NCBI GenBank assembly: GCA_945898275.1
Contig: CAMDHZ010000003.1
Span: forward strand, 1 to 64,000
Reading direction: 5' to 3'
Origin: Chitinophaga pinensis
GTDB taxonomy: Bacteria; Bacteroidota; Bacteroidia; UKL13-3
DNA: 64,000 nt
Positions 56,471 to 64,000 of the stretch are shown piece after piece. The translations under genes were made by a program, and so were the position numbers. The notes under the pieces were generated by a model. It saw nothing but the letters and a program-made list of their open reading frames with translations. It did not search any database and was not told the DNA's origin. Position 1 is the stretch's first letter; each line of letters begins with the position of its first letter.

Positions 56471-57478
56471 TTAACTAACTTTCAATAAAGATTTCAAGCC
56501 TTGTTTTGCGGGTAATTGCCAAAGCAATTTACACCAATCATGATTTCCTTCAATTAATCCTGGCCCCTTTTCAGTAATTACAATATCCCAACCAATGGAG
56601 CGATTTTGAGGGTGCTTTAATGCCGCTTTAGTTACCATTTCAATAGTTTCTTTCCAAAAAGGCACCTGAAATCCAATCAATTCAACCTTTGTAATGGGAT
56701 GTTGTGCTTCATCTGATTTTGTAATGTCACTATACACGCCAACGCCATTTATTTTACCTGAATTTGGATCAATGGGTGAAGCCATATTTCCTGCTGCTAA
56801 GTTATCAACTTTTGAATTAATAGAAATCCTTTGTCTACATCCTAGAATTTCCACTTGATTGTTTTCGTTCAATTGAGTGAAAATTCTAACTGTATTTACC
56901 GCGCTTGGAGATAATGATTGAATGGCAGGATGCTGAATAATAAACTCTTCAACCAAATCAAAAGAACTTTCTTCTAGATATTTGACTAAAGATTCAGCAG
57001 TAAATTCATTACAACTTCTAATTTCTACATCTGCTCCACATTTGCCATCTGCAACTTTAAACACCAATTTATTAGAAGGTGTATTGAGCATTTCTTGAGC
57101 CAAATTTGCATTTTGATTCAATGAGGTTAAATCTGAAACTTTATGAACAAAAAACTCTCTATACTTATGGTAAAACTGCCGCTTATCATCCAAAATATCT
57201 CTGGCTCCTTTTGGATTCATTTTAAGTTGATACTCATACATATGCCCTGTACCAGCCCACTTCTTTTTCTCATCACTATTTTTTTCAAAAAACCTAAATT
57301 GAAAATACTCTAAAATTGAGATATTATAAACAATAGAATTATAAAAAATAGATATCCAAATCTTTAACGAACTATTTCCATTGGTAGCTTTTAAATAAGC
57401 AATGAACTTATTTAGCAACTCAGAATTTAGTTTTTTAAAGTAATATCCTAGATAAACAAAGCGCCACAAATATTTCAT
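56471..57478 (-). CDS. Sugar-transfer-associated ATP-grasp protein
   Basis: The 335-aa protein matches the family of ATP-grasp proteins found with sugar transferases. Its key segments are FKVADGKCGADVEIRS (ATP-binding lysine region), SAVNTVRIFTQLN, GWDIVITEKGPGLIEGNHDW and a final WQLPAKQG. The ligand is unknown. It lies between the deacetylase-like gene and the PglC-like gene, with gaps of three bases and one base. Confidence 0.85.
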   Translation of the reverse strand: MKYLWRFVYLGYYFKKLNSELLNKFIAYLKATNGNSSLKIWISIFYNSIVYNISILEYFQFRFFEKNSDEKKKWAGTGHMYEYQLKMNPKGARDILDDKRQFYHKYREFFVHKVSDLTSLNQNANLAQEMLNTPSNKLVFKVADGKCGADVEIRSCNEFTAESLVKYLEESSFDLVEEFIIQHPAIQSLSPSAVNTVRIFTQLNENNQVEILGCRQRISINSKVDNLAAGNMASPIDPNSGKINGVGVYSDITKSDEAQHPITKVELIGFQVPFWKETIEMVTKAALKHPQNRSIGWDIVITEKGPGLIEGNHDWCKLLWQLPAKQGLKSLLKVS

Positions 57479-57481
57479 ATT

Positions 57482-58606
57482 TTATTTTTTTTCTCCAATG
57501 AGTTTTCCAAGGTCACCTGCTCCAACAAACTCAACATCAGGCCACTTCTTAATTATCTTTTTCAATAATTGCCCTAATGCATTTAAACCAATTTCTCGGT
57601 TTTTTTCTTCAATCAACCCACAGAAATTAACTCTGTGAGAACTAATTACAGCAGGTCTGTTCCATCTAAAGGCTGCTTCTATTTGAATCAATGCAAATGC
57701 TACCCAATCTATACCTCGGTCTTCAGTAGGTTCAAACACCACATTTCTAACAACAGATTTTATTCCACCTTTATTTACTTTTCCTGTATAACTGAAGGCC
57801 TTTTTATATTTTCCAAAACCTAAATGAATAGATTGAAATGAAGCTCCATCAATAAATCGAATGCCTTTATTATATAAAGTTTCATAGTGCATTGGATGAA
57901 TGTTGTAAGAAGGAGGTGTAAAACAGGTTGGGTTCAAACCGAAAACCTTTTTAAAACTCTCAATCCCTGATTCCAAAATCTCAGTAAAACTTTCATTTTC
58001 TCTAACATCCCAAAAGTCAAATGCTGCTAAATTACTGATAGTAGAATAGCCTGAATTATCAATACCAGCATAAGAATTGTTTTTCAAGGCGGTTAGCACC
58101 TCTGCATCATTTTGCCGCATTTTCTCTTCAAGCACTTTTATATGCAAATGTTCTCTTCCATGATATTGAGGAGCCATTAAACCTCCGTCAATTCCTTCTC
58201 TCCATAAATTCCAAGTTTTGGTATAATTTTCAGGATCTATGTCTGCCTTTTTTTGATAGGTTCGAACCAAATCTTCTCCAACAAATTTTGTATAGTTATT
58301 TTGTCTTAATGCTTCAAAATTAATATTACAAGGCACACTAAAAGGTGTAAACACTGCAGGTTTCCCTTTGGTATCTTTAACCGAATCAAGTATGTGAAAA
58401 AGAGCTTCCAAATCGGCAGTTGTTTCTAGGGTATCATATTTATCAAATCTATTGTGGCATTTGATACCAGCCGCATCCAAGTTTTGTCTTGCAAGCTTAG
58501 AATCAATTCGAATATTACCGTAATCATCAACCGAAAAAACAATCAACTTTCTATTGGTTTTCCATCCAACTATGTTCTTAATATCTTGTTTTATTGCACC
58601 AAACAT
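57482..58606 (-). CDS. Polysaccharide-deacetylase-like protein
   Basis: The 374-aa protein has an early double aspartate (VFSVDDYGNIR, about residue 28) and a later histidine motif (QYHGREHLHI, about residue 145), which resemble the metal site of NodB-like or YdjC-like deacetylases. It has no signal peptide, so it would act in the cytoplasm. Its start shares one base with the stop of the upstream glycosyltransferase (TAATG). Two copies of the dispersed near-palindrome lie within it. Confidence 0.65.
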   Translation of the reverse strand: MFGAIKQDIKNIVGWKTNRKLIVFSVDDYGNIRIDSKLARQNLDAAGIKCHNRFDKYDTLETTADLEALFHILDSVKDTKGKPAVFTPFSVPCNINFEALRQNNYTKFVGEDLVRTYQKKADIDPENYTKTWNLWREGIDGGLMAPQYHGREHLHIKVLEEKMRQNDAEVLTALKNNSYAGIDNSGYSTISNLAAFDFWDVRENESFTEILESGIESFKKVFGLNPTCFTPPSYNIHPMHYETLYNKGIRFIDGASFQSIHLGFGKYKKAFSYTGKVNKGGIKSVVRNVVFEPTEDRGIDWVAFALIQIEAAFRWNRPAVISSHRVNFCGLIEEKNREIGLNALGQLLKKIIKKWPDVEFVGAGDLGKLIGEKK

Positions 58607-59754
58607 TATGCTAAGTATTTTTGAATAAATAAATCTGCATTACTTCTTTTAAAATTTTCGGAAGCCTTAACAGCGTTTTGGGACATTTCAACTGCCAATG
58701 TCTGGTTTTCCGCCAAGTCGCGAATAAATTCAGCTGCTTGATCCAATTCGCTTTCAGAAAAACACTTCGCATGTCTAAATTTATTTGCATAGTCTTGTAA
58801 TTCAGAATCATTTGATGCAATATATAAAGATGGAATCCCATAACTCATAATATTATAAGACTTGCTAGGAACACTCCCCTTTGATGTAAGTTCGTCTAGT
58901 ATAACAACACCTAAATCTGCTGCAGATAAAGAATATGGAAACATTTCATCGGTCTGAAAAGATAAGAAATTACAGTTAGGAAGATTTTTCTCCTTTACTA
59001 GTTTTTGAAGATGAGGAACCCTTGGGCCTCTTCCTATAATTTGAAAGACTAATTTATCATTATCCTTGAGCTTTTCTGCAAGCTCTACAAGTACTTCTAC
59101 TTTATGGGTTAGTCCAATATTTCCAGAATACTGTACAACAAATTTACTTTGAAGATTGTGTTTCTCAAGAAATGGGTTTGTGTCTTTGCTAGACTTTTCT
59201 GCCGATTGAAAAATAGACCAAATCGGTTGAATTATAAGCTTATCCCTTGATACATATTTAGAAAGTAAATCAGCCATTCTTTCACCTATTGTGAAAATTT
59301 TATAAGCCTTTCGAAACGACTTAAAATTTAACCACGCCCAAACCCTATAAAACAAACTTTCTTCCTTTAATCCAGTAATTTTAAATACATCTGGGTAAAC
59401 ATCCCAAATTAACATACTGAATTTATTTTTTACTAGCAGGTTTAGGAGGTAACCCATTGGAGGGAGCGAAACAAAAAATACTTCATACTTTCTGAATCTA
59501 AAAGTAAGCATCCAAAAAATTTTCCAAAGGGCCAGCAAGTATGAGAGCATCTTTTTACTTGCTGGTCTTTCAACCCAATGGTTAATTTTAACAAGTTTTA
59601 TATTTTCATTTAATTCTTCACCTTGAACGTGGACGCTTCCTGTAATTAGTGCAACTTCTTCAAAGTTTTTAGCAAAAGCATTACAAAGTCCAATTGTTAA
59701 ATAATTAGAGGCCTGATTAAAAATAACAATTTTTCTGCTCGACTTTTGAGTCAT
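58606..59754 (-). CDS. Glycosyltransferase family 4 protein
   Basis: The 382-aa GT-B enzyme has N-terminal and C-terminal Rossmann domains joined near residue 200, where QYSGNIGLTHKVEVL begins the nucleotide-sugar-binding half. The later IGRGPRVPHLQKLV and KSYNIMSYGIPSLYIA segments are typical of this group, including WbuB-like fucosamine transferases. The donor sugar is not certain. It lies five bases after the gmd stop and is coupled to the deacetylase-like gene. Confidence 0.88.
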   Translation of the reverse strand: MTQKSSRKIVIFNQASNYLTIGLCNAFAKNFEEVALITGSVHVQGEELNENIKLVKINHWVERPASKKMLSYLLALWKIFWMLTFRFRKYEVFFVSLPPMGYLLNLLVKNKFSMLIWDVYPDVFKITGLKEESLFYRVWAWLNFKSFRKAYKIFTIGERMADLLSKYVSRDKLIIQPIWSIFQSAEKSSKDTNPFLEKHNLQSKFVVQYSGNIGLTHKVEVLVELAEKLKDNDKLVFQIIGRGPRVPHLQKLVKEKNLPNCNFLSFQTDEMFPYSLSAADLGVVILDELTSKGSVPSKSYNIMSYGIPSLYIASNDSELQDYANKFRHAKCFSESELDQAAEFIRDLAENQTLAVEMSQNAVKASENFKRSNADLFIQKYLA

Positions 59755-59759
59755 AAGAT

Positions 59760-60923
59760 TTACTCTGCTTGCTTTAAAACTTTATGCCCAGTTTTAAGCA
59801 AATGAAGATCTCTTATAAATAATTTCACATCAGAGTTTACCATTTCTTTCACAAGTGCTTTTAAGTCGTATTTAGGCTTCCAACCAAGTTTAGTTTGAGA
59901 TTTGGTTGGGTCTCCAAGCAGCAATTCTACTTCTGTTGGTCTAAAATATCTTGCGTCTACACGAACCACGACGTCTCCAACTTCTGGCAATTTGTTCGCA
60001 GAACTGAAATCTCCCAAATTAATCATTAACAATTCCTTATTGATAGATGAAATTGTTCCAATTTCTTCAATTCCTTCTTTAGAGAAAATTACATCAATTC
60101 CAACCTCAGCAAAAGCCATACGAATAAACTCTCTAACTGGAGTAGTTATTCCGGTTGCAATTACAAAATCTTCTGGTGTTTCTTGTTGCAAAATACGCCA
60201 CATTGCCTCAACATAATCTTTAGCATGTCCCCAGTCTCTTTGTGCATCTAAGTTGCCCATAAACATGGTTTTTTCTAAACCTAAGGCTATTTTAGCCACA
60301 GACCTGGTAATTTTTCTAGTTACAAATGTTTCTCCCCTAAGTGGCGATTCGTGATTAAATAAAATTCCATTGCATGCAAACATATTATATGCTTCGCGGT
60401 AATTTACTGTAATCCAATAGGCATACATTTTCGCAACTGCATAAGGAGAGCGTGGGTAAAATGGCGTTGTTTCTGATTGAGGAACTGCTTGAACAAGCCC
60501 ATAAAGTTCTGATGTGGAGGCTTGGTAAATTTTTGTTTTCTTCTCCATTTTCAAAAGTCGAACTGCCTCTAAAATACGCAAGGTACCAATTCCATCAGCA
60601 TTAGCAGTGTATTCTGGAGTATCAAAAGACACCTTTACATGACTCATGGCAGCTAAATTATAAATTTCATCAGGCTGTGTTTCTTGAATGATTCTGGTAA
60701 TATTCATAGAATCTGTCATATCACCATAATGCAACTTTAATCGCAAATCAGTATCATGTGGGTCTTGATATAAGTGGTCAATTCTATCAGTATTAAATAA
60801 AGATGCGCGACGTTTAAGGCCATGAACCATATAGCCCTTTTCAAGCAACAACTCTGCTAAATAGGCACCATCTTGTCCAGTAATTCCTGTGATGAGTGCA
60901 ACTTTTCTTTTTTCTGTATTCAT
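59760..60923 (-). CDS. gmd: GDP-mannose 4,6-dehydratase
   Basis: The ATG at 60923 gives 387 aa; a TTG-started extension overlaps the fcl gene and is unlikely. The Rossmann motif is [14 protein letters not shown]. The catalytic residues lie in STSELYG and in [13 protein letters not shown] (Tyr-x-x-x-Lys). It forms GDP-4-keto-6-deoxymannose, which the neighbouring fcl product converts to GDP-L-fucose. The two genes are 10 bases apart. Confidence 0.96.
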   Translation of the reverse strand: MNTEKRKVALITGITGQDGAYLAELLLEKGYMVHGLKRRASLFNTDRIDHLYQDPHDTDLRLKLHYGDMTDSMNITRIIQETQPDEIYNLAAMSHVKVSFDTPEYTANADGIGTLRILEAVRLLKMEKKTKIYQASTSELYGLVQAVPQSETTPFYPRSPYAVAKMYAYWITVNYREAYNMFACNGILFNHESPLRGETFVTRKITRSVAKIALGLEKTMFMGNLDAQRDWGHAKDYVEAMWRILQQETPEDFVIATGITTPVREFIRMAFAEVGIDVIFSKEGIEEIGTISSINKELLMINLGDFSSANKLPEVGDVVVRVDARYFRPTEVELLLGDPTKSQTKLGWKPKYDLKALVKEMVNSDVKLFIRDLHLLKTGHKVLKQAE

Positions 60924-60933
60924 AGAATAAATT

Positions 60934-61878
60934 TTATTTATTTTCAATAACAACTTTTTTATATTTTTCTATATTGGAGACAAACCAATCATATGTTTTT
61001 GCGATTCCAATTGATAACTGAATTTCTGGATTCCAACCTAAGGCCTTTATTTTAGAATTGTCCATTAATTTTCTAGGAGTTCCATCTGGTTTTGAGCTAT
61101 CCCAAATGATTTCGCCTTTGTGGCCAACTACTTTTTGAATTAGGTGAGCTAATTCTTTAATGGTTAAATCTTCGCCATACCCTACATTATACAAATTTTC
61201 TGCAGCAATCCCATTCATCATAAATACAACAGCTTTTGCCAAATCATCAACATGAAGAAATTCACGCATAGGGGTACCCGAACCCCATAAGGTAACTGGT
61301 GAATTGTCTTGCTTGGCTTCATGAAACTTTCTGATCATGGCTGGCATAACATGAGAGGTTTCTAGGTCAAAATTATCATAAGGGCCATATAAATTAGTAG
61401 GCATTAAACTTATAAAATCTCTTCCATACTGCTTTCGAATTGATTCACATGCCTTTACTCCACTAATTTTAGCAATAGCATACCATTCGTTTGTTTCTTC
61501 AAGTGGCCCTGTTAATAGATAATCCTCCTTAATGGGTTGAGTTGCATACTTTGGATAAATGCAAGAGCTTCCTAAAAAGATGAATTTATTTACATTAAAC
61601 TTTACAGCGGCATCAATCAAATTATTTTGAATTAGCATGTTTTCCATTAAAAACTGATAGGGATATTGGCTATTGGCTAAAATTCCCCCAACCCTTGCAG
61701 CTGCATCAATTACAACCTCTGGCCTTTCAGTTTTAAAAAAATTATTTACTTGAATTTGATTTCGTAAATCAAGCTCTGAACTATTTCGAAATATTAAATT
61801 ATTATATCCAATTTTTTCTAACTCCCGCAGTATAGATGAACCTACCATTCCTTTATGACCAGCAACGAATATCTTCAT
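60934..61878 (-). CDS. fcl: GDP-L-fucose synthase
   Basis: The 314-aa enzyme (also called WcaG) epimerises and reduces the gmd product to GDP-L-fucose using NADPH. The cofactor motif is [14 protein letters not shown]. The GSSCIYPK block and the Tyr-x-x-x-Lys in [11 protein letters not shown] form the active site. It directly precedes gmd and follows the large glycosyltransferase by ten bases. Confidence 0.96.
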   Translation of the reverse strand: MKIFVAGHKGMVGSSILRELEKIGYNNLIFRNSSELDLRNQIQVNNFFKTERPEVVIDAAARVGGILANSQYPYQFLMENMLIQNNLIDAAVKFNVNKFIFLGSSCIYPKYATQPIKEDYLLTGPLEETNEWYAIAKISGVKACESIRKQYGRDFISLMPTNLYGPYDNFDLETSHVMPAMIRKFHEAKQDNSPVTLWGSGTPMREFLHVDDLAKAVVFMMNGIAAENLYNVGYGEDLTIKELAHLIQKVVGHKGEIIWDSSKPDGTPRKLMDNSKIKALGWNPEIQLSIGIAKTYDWFVSNIEKYKKVVIENK

Positions 61879-61888
61879 GAATTTAAAT

Positions 61889-64000
61889 TTATTTACTTAA
61901 TAATTCTTTATACAAATTAACATACTTAAGAAACTGTAGGTTTTGGTCAAAATGTGCGATTGCTCTATCCCTACATTCAGCAATATATTTAGATTTTCCA
62001 GATTCAACAACGGTGACAATTGATTCTTTAAAATTTAAAATATCTCCCTTTTGATGAACATATCCTGTATTCGCGTCAGTTGCCTCAGGGCTTCCTCCTG
62101 AATTATAGGTAATCACTGGCGTTCCACAAGCAATTGCCTCAATATTAGTAGTTGGAAAAGTATCCATGTAAGTCGGATTAATAAATACCTTAGCAAACGA
62201 ATACCATTTAACTAACTCAGCCAAATTCTTAGTTCTAGGAATTTTAATGACATTTTTTGGGAGTTTAAATTTTGAATCATCTATTAGACCTATTAAAACA
62301 ATCTTATAATTTTCAGGTAACAATTCTGAAATTTTAACAATATCATGTATTCCCTTAGCAGTTGTCCAAATATTAGCAACACCTAAAACGACATTGTATC
62401 CTTCTAAATTTTGAGAAATTTCAAAATCAACTAATTCATTGGATGAAAGTGGTTTGAATAGACTTAAATCGATTCCATTGTTAATTGTAAGTATGCTATT
62501 TTCTTTTAAAAACGACCTATTTAGCTGATTTTGAAGCCAATAAGATGGAGCAACGATAGTCATATTCTTAATTGAATTAAATATTTTTTTCTTATCGTTA
62601 TAATTAATGTAAGAATTGTCCATCAAAATACTGCGAGGATATTTTTCCTTTTTGGGGCATGCTTGGCAATGTGTTGTCCATTTTAAACATGAAATATCTT
62701 CATAATGCGCACAATGACCTGTAAACGCCCAGCAATCATGCTGAGTCCAAACTACCTTGATATCATTTTTTTTTAAATATGAAAATAATACACCAATATG
62801 GATGTAATACCCATGAAGGTTATGCAAATGAACAATCTTAGGTTTAATTTTCTTTATTTTAAAAATAAAGAACTTAGTCGAAATATAAGACCCGAACCCA
62901 TGTCTATCAAACAAAATAGATTTAAGACCATGAAGGTATGCATCAAGTAAATTATTCGTTCGAAAAACATTTTTGCTTTTTCTATTAGTATCTCCTCTAC
63001 CAAATGCGATAAAATTCGAATATCCATGTAATGAAGCTAAATCAGCAATGCTTTTTGTTATTTGACCGGTACTTCCACTATTAAAACTTGCATTTATATG
63101 CAATACATTTTCTGACGCTTTTGTCGAATTTTTCTCGAAAACATCTAAGAAATCATAAGCAAATTTTATTATGTTCTCGTTATAGTTAAGATTATAAGCA
63201 TACTTCTCAGCTTGGAAATTTTTCAATTGACTTGCCAACTCAACAAAGTCGTCAGGTTTAAAAAAAGAAATCCCCAAATTTAATTGTTCTCTATGAATGG
63301 AAATGTCAGAAGCAATTACTGGGACGTTAAGAGATTTAGCATCCTCAATTGATGTACTCCACCCCTCAAATTTTGATGGTTGTATCAAAGCTTGAGCATA
63401 CTTAATAAGTGCAAGTTGCTCATTTCTTGGAATTAAACCAGTAATTATCAAATTAGGAAAAAGGTAATTTTCTTTTATAAAAGACTCTAAATATCCAAAA
63501 AAATCATTATTACCATAAACCGAAGTATTTCCAGTAATTATAACGAGTATTTCAGGAAAATCGACCTTCAATTCCTTTAATGCTTTAAGTATAACTAAAT
63601 GATTTTTATGCTTCAAAAATTGATTACATACGATAAAATAAGGCCTATTTATCTCATACTTTTGAAGAATTTCTCTTCCAAATTCCACTGGGTCATTAAT
63701 CGAGGAAAATCTAACCGTATGAATTTTTAAAGATTCTGGAATACTATAATTTTCTACGAAATGCTTTTTTACATCATTGCTAGAAACAATCAGGTTCGAG
63801 GCATTTTTGATTAAAAAACTAATCCTTAATTTCCTAAGAAATAGTCGTTTTTTTTCAAAAAACTCTGGAAAAAAAGCATGTTGTAAATCTGGAATCCATG
63901 CTGCAACTATCAAATTTGAATTTATTTTCTCCTTTATTGGATAATCATTAATTGCGTAAATACCATCCAATTCAAATTTCTTTGAAATAGGCTCATAAAA
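61889..64000 (-). CDS. Tandem glycosyltransferase, runs off the window
   Basis: The reading frame stays open to the right edge, so the true start lies outside; about 703 codons are visible. It contains two GT4-like halves. The first ends near the segment SKFEGWSTSIEDAKSLNVPV. The second starts at LHINASFNSGSTGQITKSI, has the acceptor region VWTQHDCWAFTGHCAH, and ends with NPTYMDTFPTTNIEAIACGTPV. Each half keeps the acidic donor-binding motif (EGWSTSIEDA; TFPTTNIEA), so both may be active. It is the most upstream visible gene of the gmd-fcl unit. Confidence 0.85.
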   Translation of the reverse strand, partial: FYEPISKKFELDGIYAINDYPIKEKINSNLIVAAWIPDLQHAFFPEFFEKKRLFLRKLRISFLIKNASNLIVSSNDVKKHFVENYSIPESLKIHTVRFSSINDPVEFGREILQKYEINRPYFIVCNQFLKHKNHLVILKALKELKVDFPEILVIITGNTSVYGNNDFFGYLESFIKENYLFPNLIITGLIPRNEQLALIKYAQALIQPSKFEGWSTSIEDAKSLNVPVIASDISIHREQLNLGISFFKPDDFVELASQLKNFQAEKYAYNLNYNENIIKFAYDFLDVFEKNSTKASENVLHINASFNSGSTGQITKSIADLASLHGYSNFIAFGRGDTNRKSKNVFRTNNLLDAYLHGLKSILFDRHGFGSYISTKFFIFKIKKIKPKIVHLHNLHGYYIHIGVLFSYLKKNDIKVVWTQHDCWAFTGHCAHYEDISCLKWTTHCQACPKKEKYPRSILMDNSYINYNDKKKIFNSIKNMTIVAPSYWLQNQLNRSFLKENSILTINNGIDLSLFKPLSSNELVDFEISQNLEGYNVVLGVANIWTTAKGIHDIVKISELLPENYKIVLIGLIDDSKFKLPKNVIKIPRTKNLAELVKWYSFAKVFINPTYMDTFPTTNIEAIACGTPVITYNSGGSPEATDANTGYVHQKGDILNFKESIVTVVESGKSKYIAECRDRAIAHFDQNLQFLKYVNLYKELLSK

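Larger units (their letters stand above)
1581..58268. repeat. Dispersed 10-bp near-palindrome, 16 exact copies
   Basis: The perfect palindrome GGTTCGAACC occurs at 1581, 17398, 17926 and 58259. GGTTCAAACC occurs on the plus strand at 7086, 7293, 10814, 24287, 50120 and 57931. Its reverse complement GGTTTGAACC occurs at 11895, 16185, 20118, 29112, 32039 and 53578. All 16 lie inside genes. Six of the asymmetric copies share the 14-base extension GGTTCAAACCGAAA. Many one-mismatch forms also exist. Protein sequence does not explain them, because all three codon frames are used. Confidence 0.85.

Noticed and set aside
1581-58268. The GGTTCRAACC copies as tRNA T-loops or B-boxes
   Set aside because: The motif resembles a T-loop, but every copy lies inside a long conserved protein gene, and no cloverleaf can be built around those I checked.
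1581-58268. The iterated motif as a strand-biased signal such as Chi or KOPS
   Set aside because: The asymmetric form occurs six times in each orientation on the plus strand and six times in each orientation relative to coding direction, so there is no bias in this window.
1-64000. CRISPR arrays, insertion sequences, prophage or integrative elements
   Set aside because: No regularly spaced direct repeats, transposase, integrase or phage structural genes were seen on either strand.

Overview
The window comes from a Bacteroidota chromosome, probably an environmental member, which I cannot place further. The evidence is AT-rich DNA, a type IX secretion C-terminal sorting domain on a serine hydrolase, GldL/GldM-family proteins, LruC, GSCFA and GH3 family genes, SCK/SSC-type lipoproteins, and several promoters of the Bacteroidota form TTG-N19-TAnnnTTG. 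No rRNA, tRNA, CRISPR array, insertion sequence, phage gene or replication origin is visible.

Layout. Bases 1-502 are non-coding and carry hairpin repeats. Bases 503-15447 are a minus-strand block of core genes: a DinB-like protein, a lipoprotein, purB, rseP, dxr (ispC), a GH3 enzyme, a MuiA-like secreted protein, a PccB-type carboxyltransferase, an SNF2 helicase, dapF and a membrane protein. Bases 15597-19959 run forward with an HtrA/DegP protease, lysA and a DUF853 ATPase; dapF and lysA are the last two enzymes of lysine synthesis. A secreted beta-lactamase-family protein, dnaE, trxA and a DUF58 protein follow. Bases 26419-29756 hold an orphan LuxR-type response regulator, a LruC lipoprotein and a candidate small RNA. 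Bases 29872-38455 are mixed single genes (GSCFA, nth, GNAT, MFS, methionine sulfoxide reductase, rfbC, tryptophan 2,3-dioxygenase, corA).

The most unusual part is the forward operon at 38564-44535. A Bacteroidota-type promoter precedes a coiled-coil membrane protein, a GldL-like protein, two different GldM-like proteins and an outer-membrane beta-barrel with a beta-helix front end. GldL and GldM form the proton-driven motor of gliding and type IX secretion. Here the GldL channel glutamate is kept. Only one of the two GldM paralogues keeps the membrane-embedded arginine that faces it; the other has asparagine. I read this as a second, possibly heterodimeric GldLM-type motor without GldK or GldN.

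From 44717 to the right edge the minus strand carries surface-polysaccharide genes: an MBOAT plus SGNH O-acylation pair, WbpB/WbpD/WbpE-like genes for a diacetamido uronic acid, PglC/PglD/PglE-like genes for a bacillosamine-type sugar, gmd and fcl for GDP-fucose, two ATP-grasp proteins, a deacetylase-like protein, an acyltransferase and several glycosyltransferases. A strong terminator at 51958-51988 splits this cluster.

A second signal is spread over the whole window. The near-palindrome GGTTCGAACC / GGTTCAAACC / GGTTTGAACC occurs 16 times exactly, always inside genes, on both strands and in all three codon frames, where about 0.1 copies would be expected. It is absent from 32049 to 50119, a stretch that includes the GldLM-like operon.
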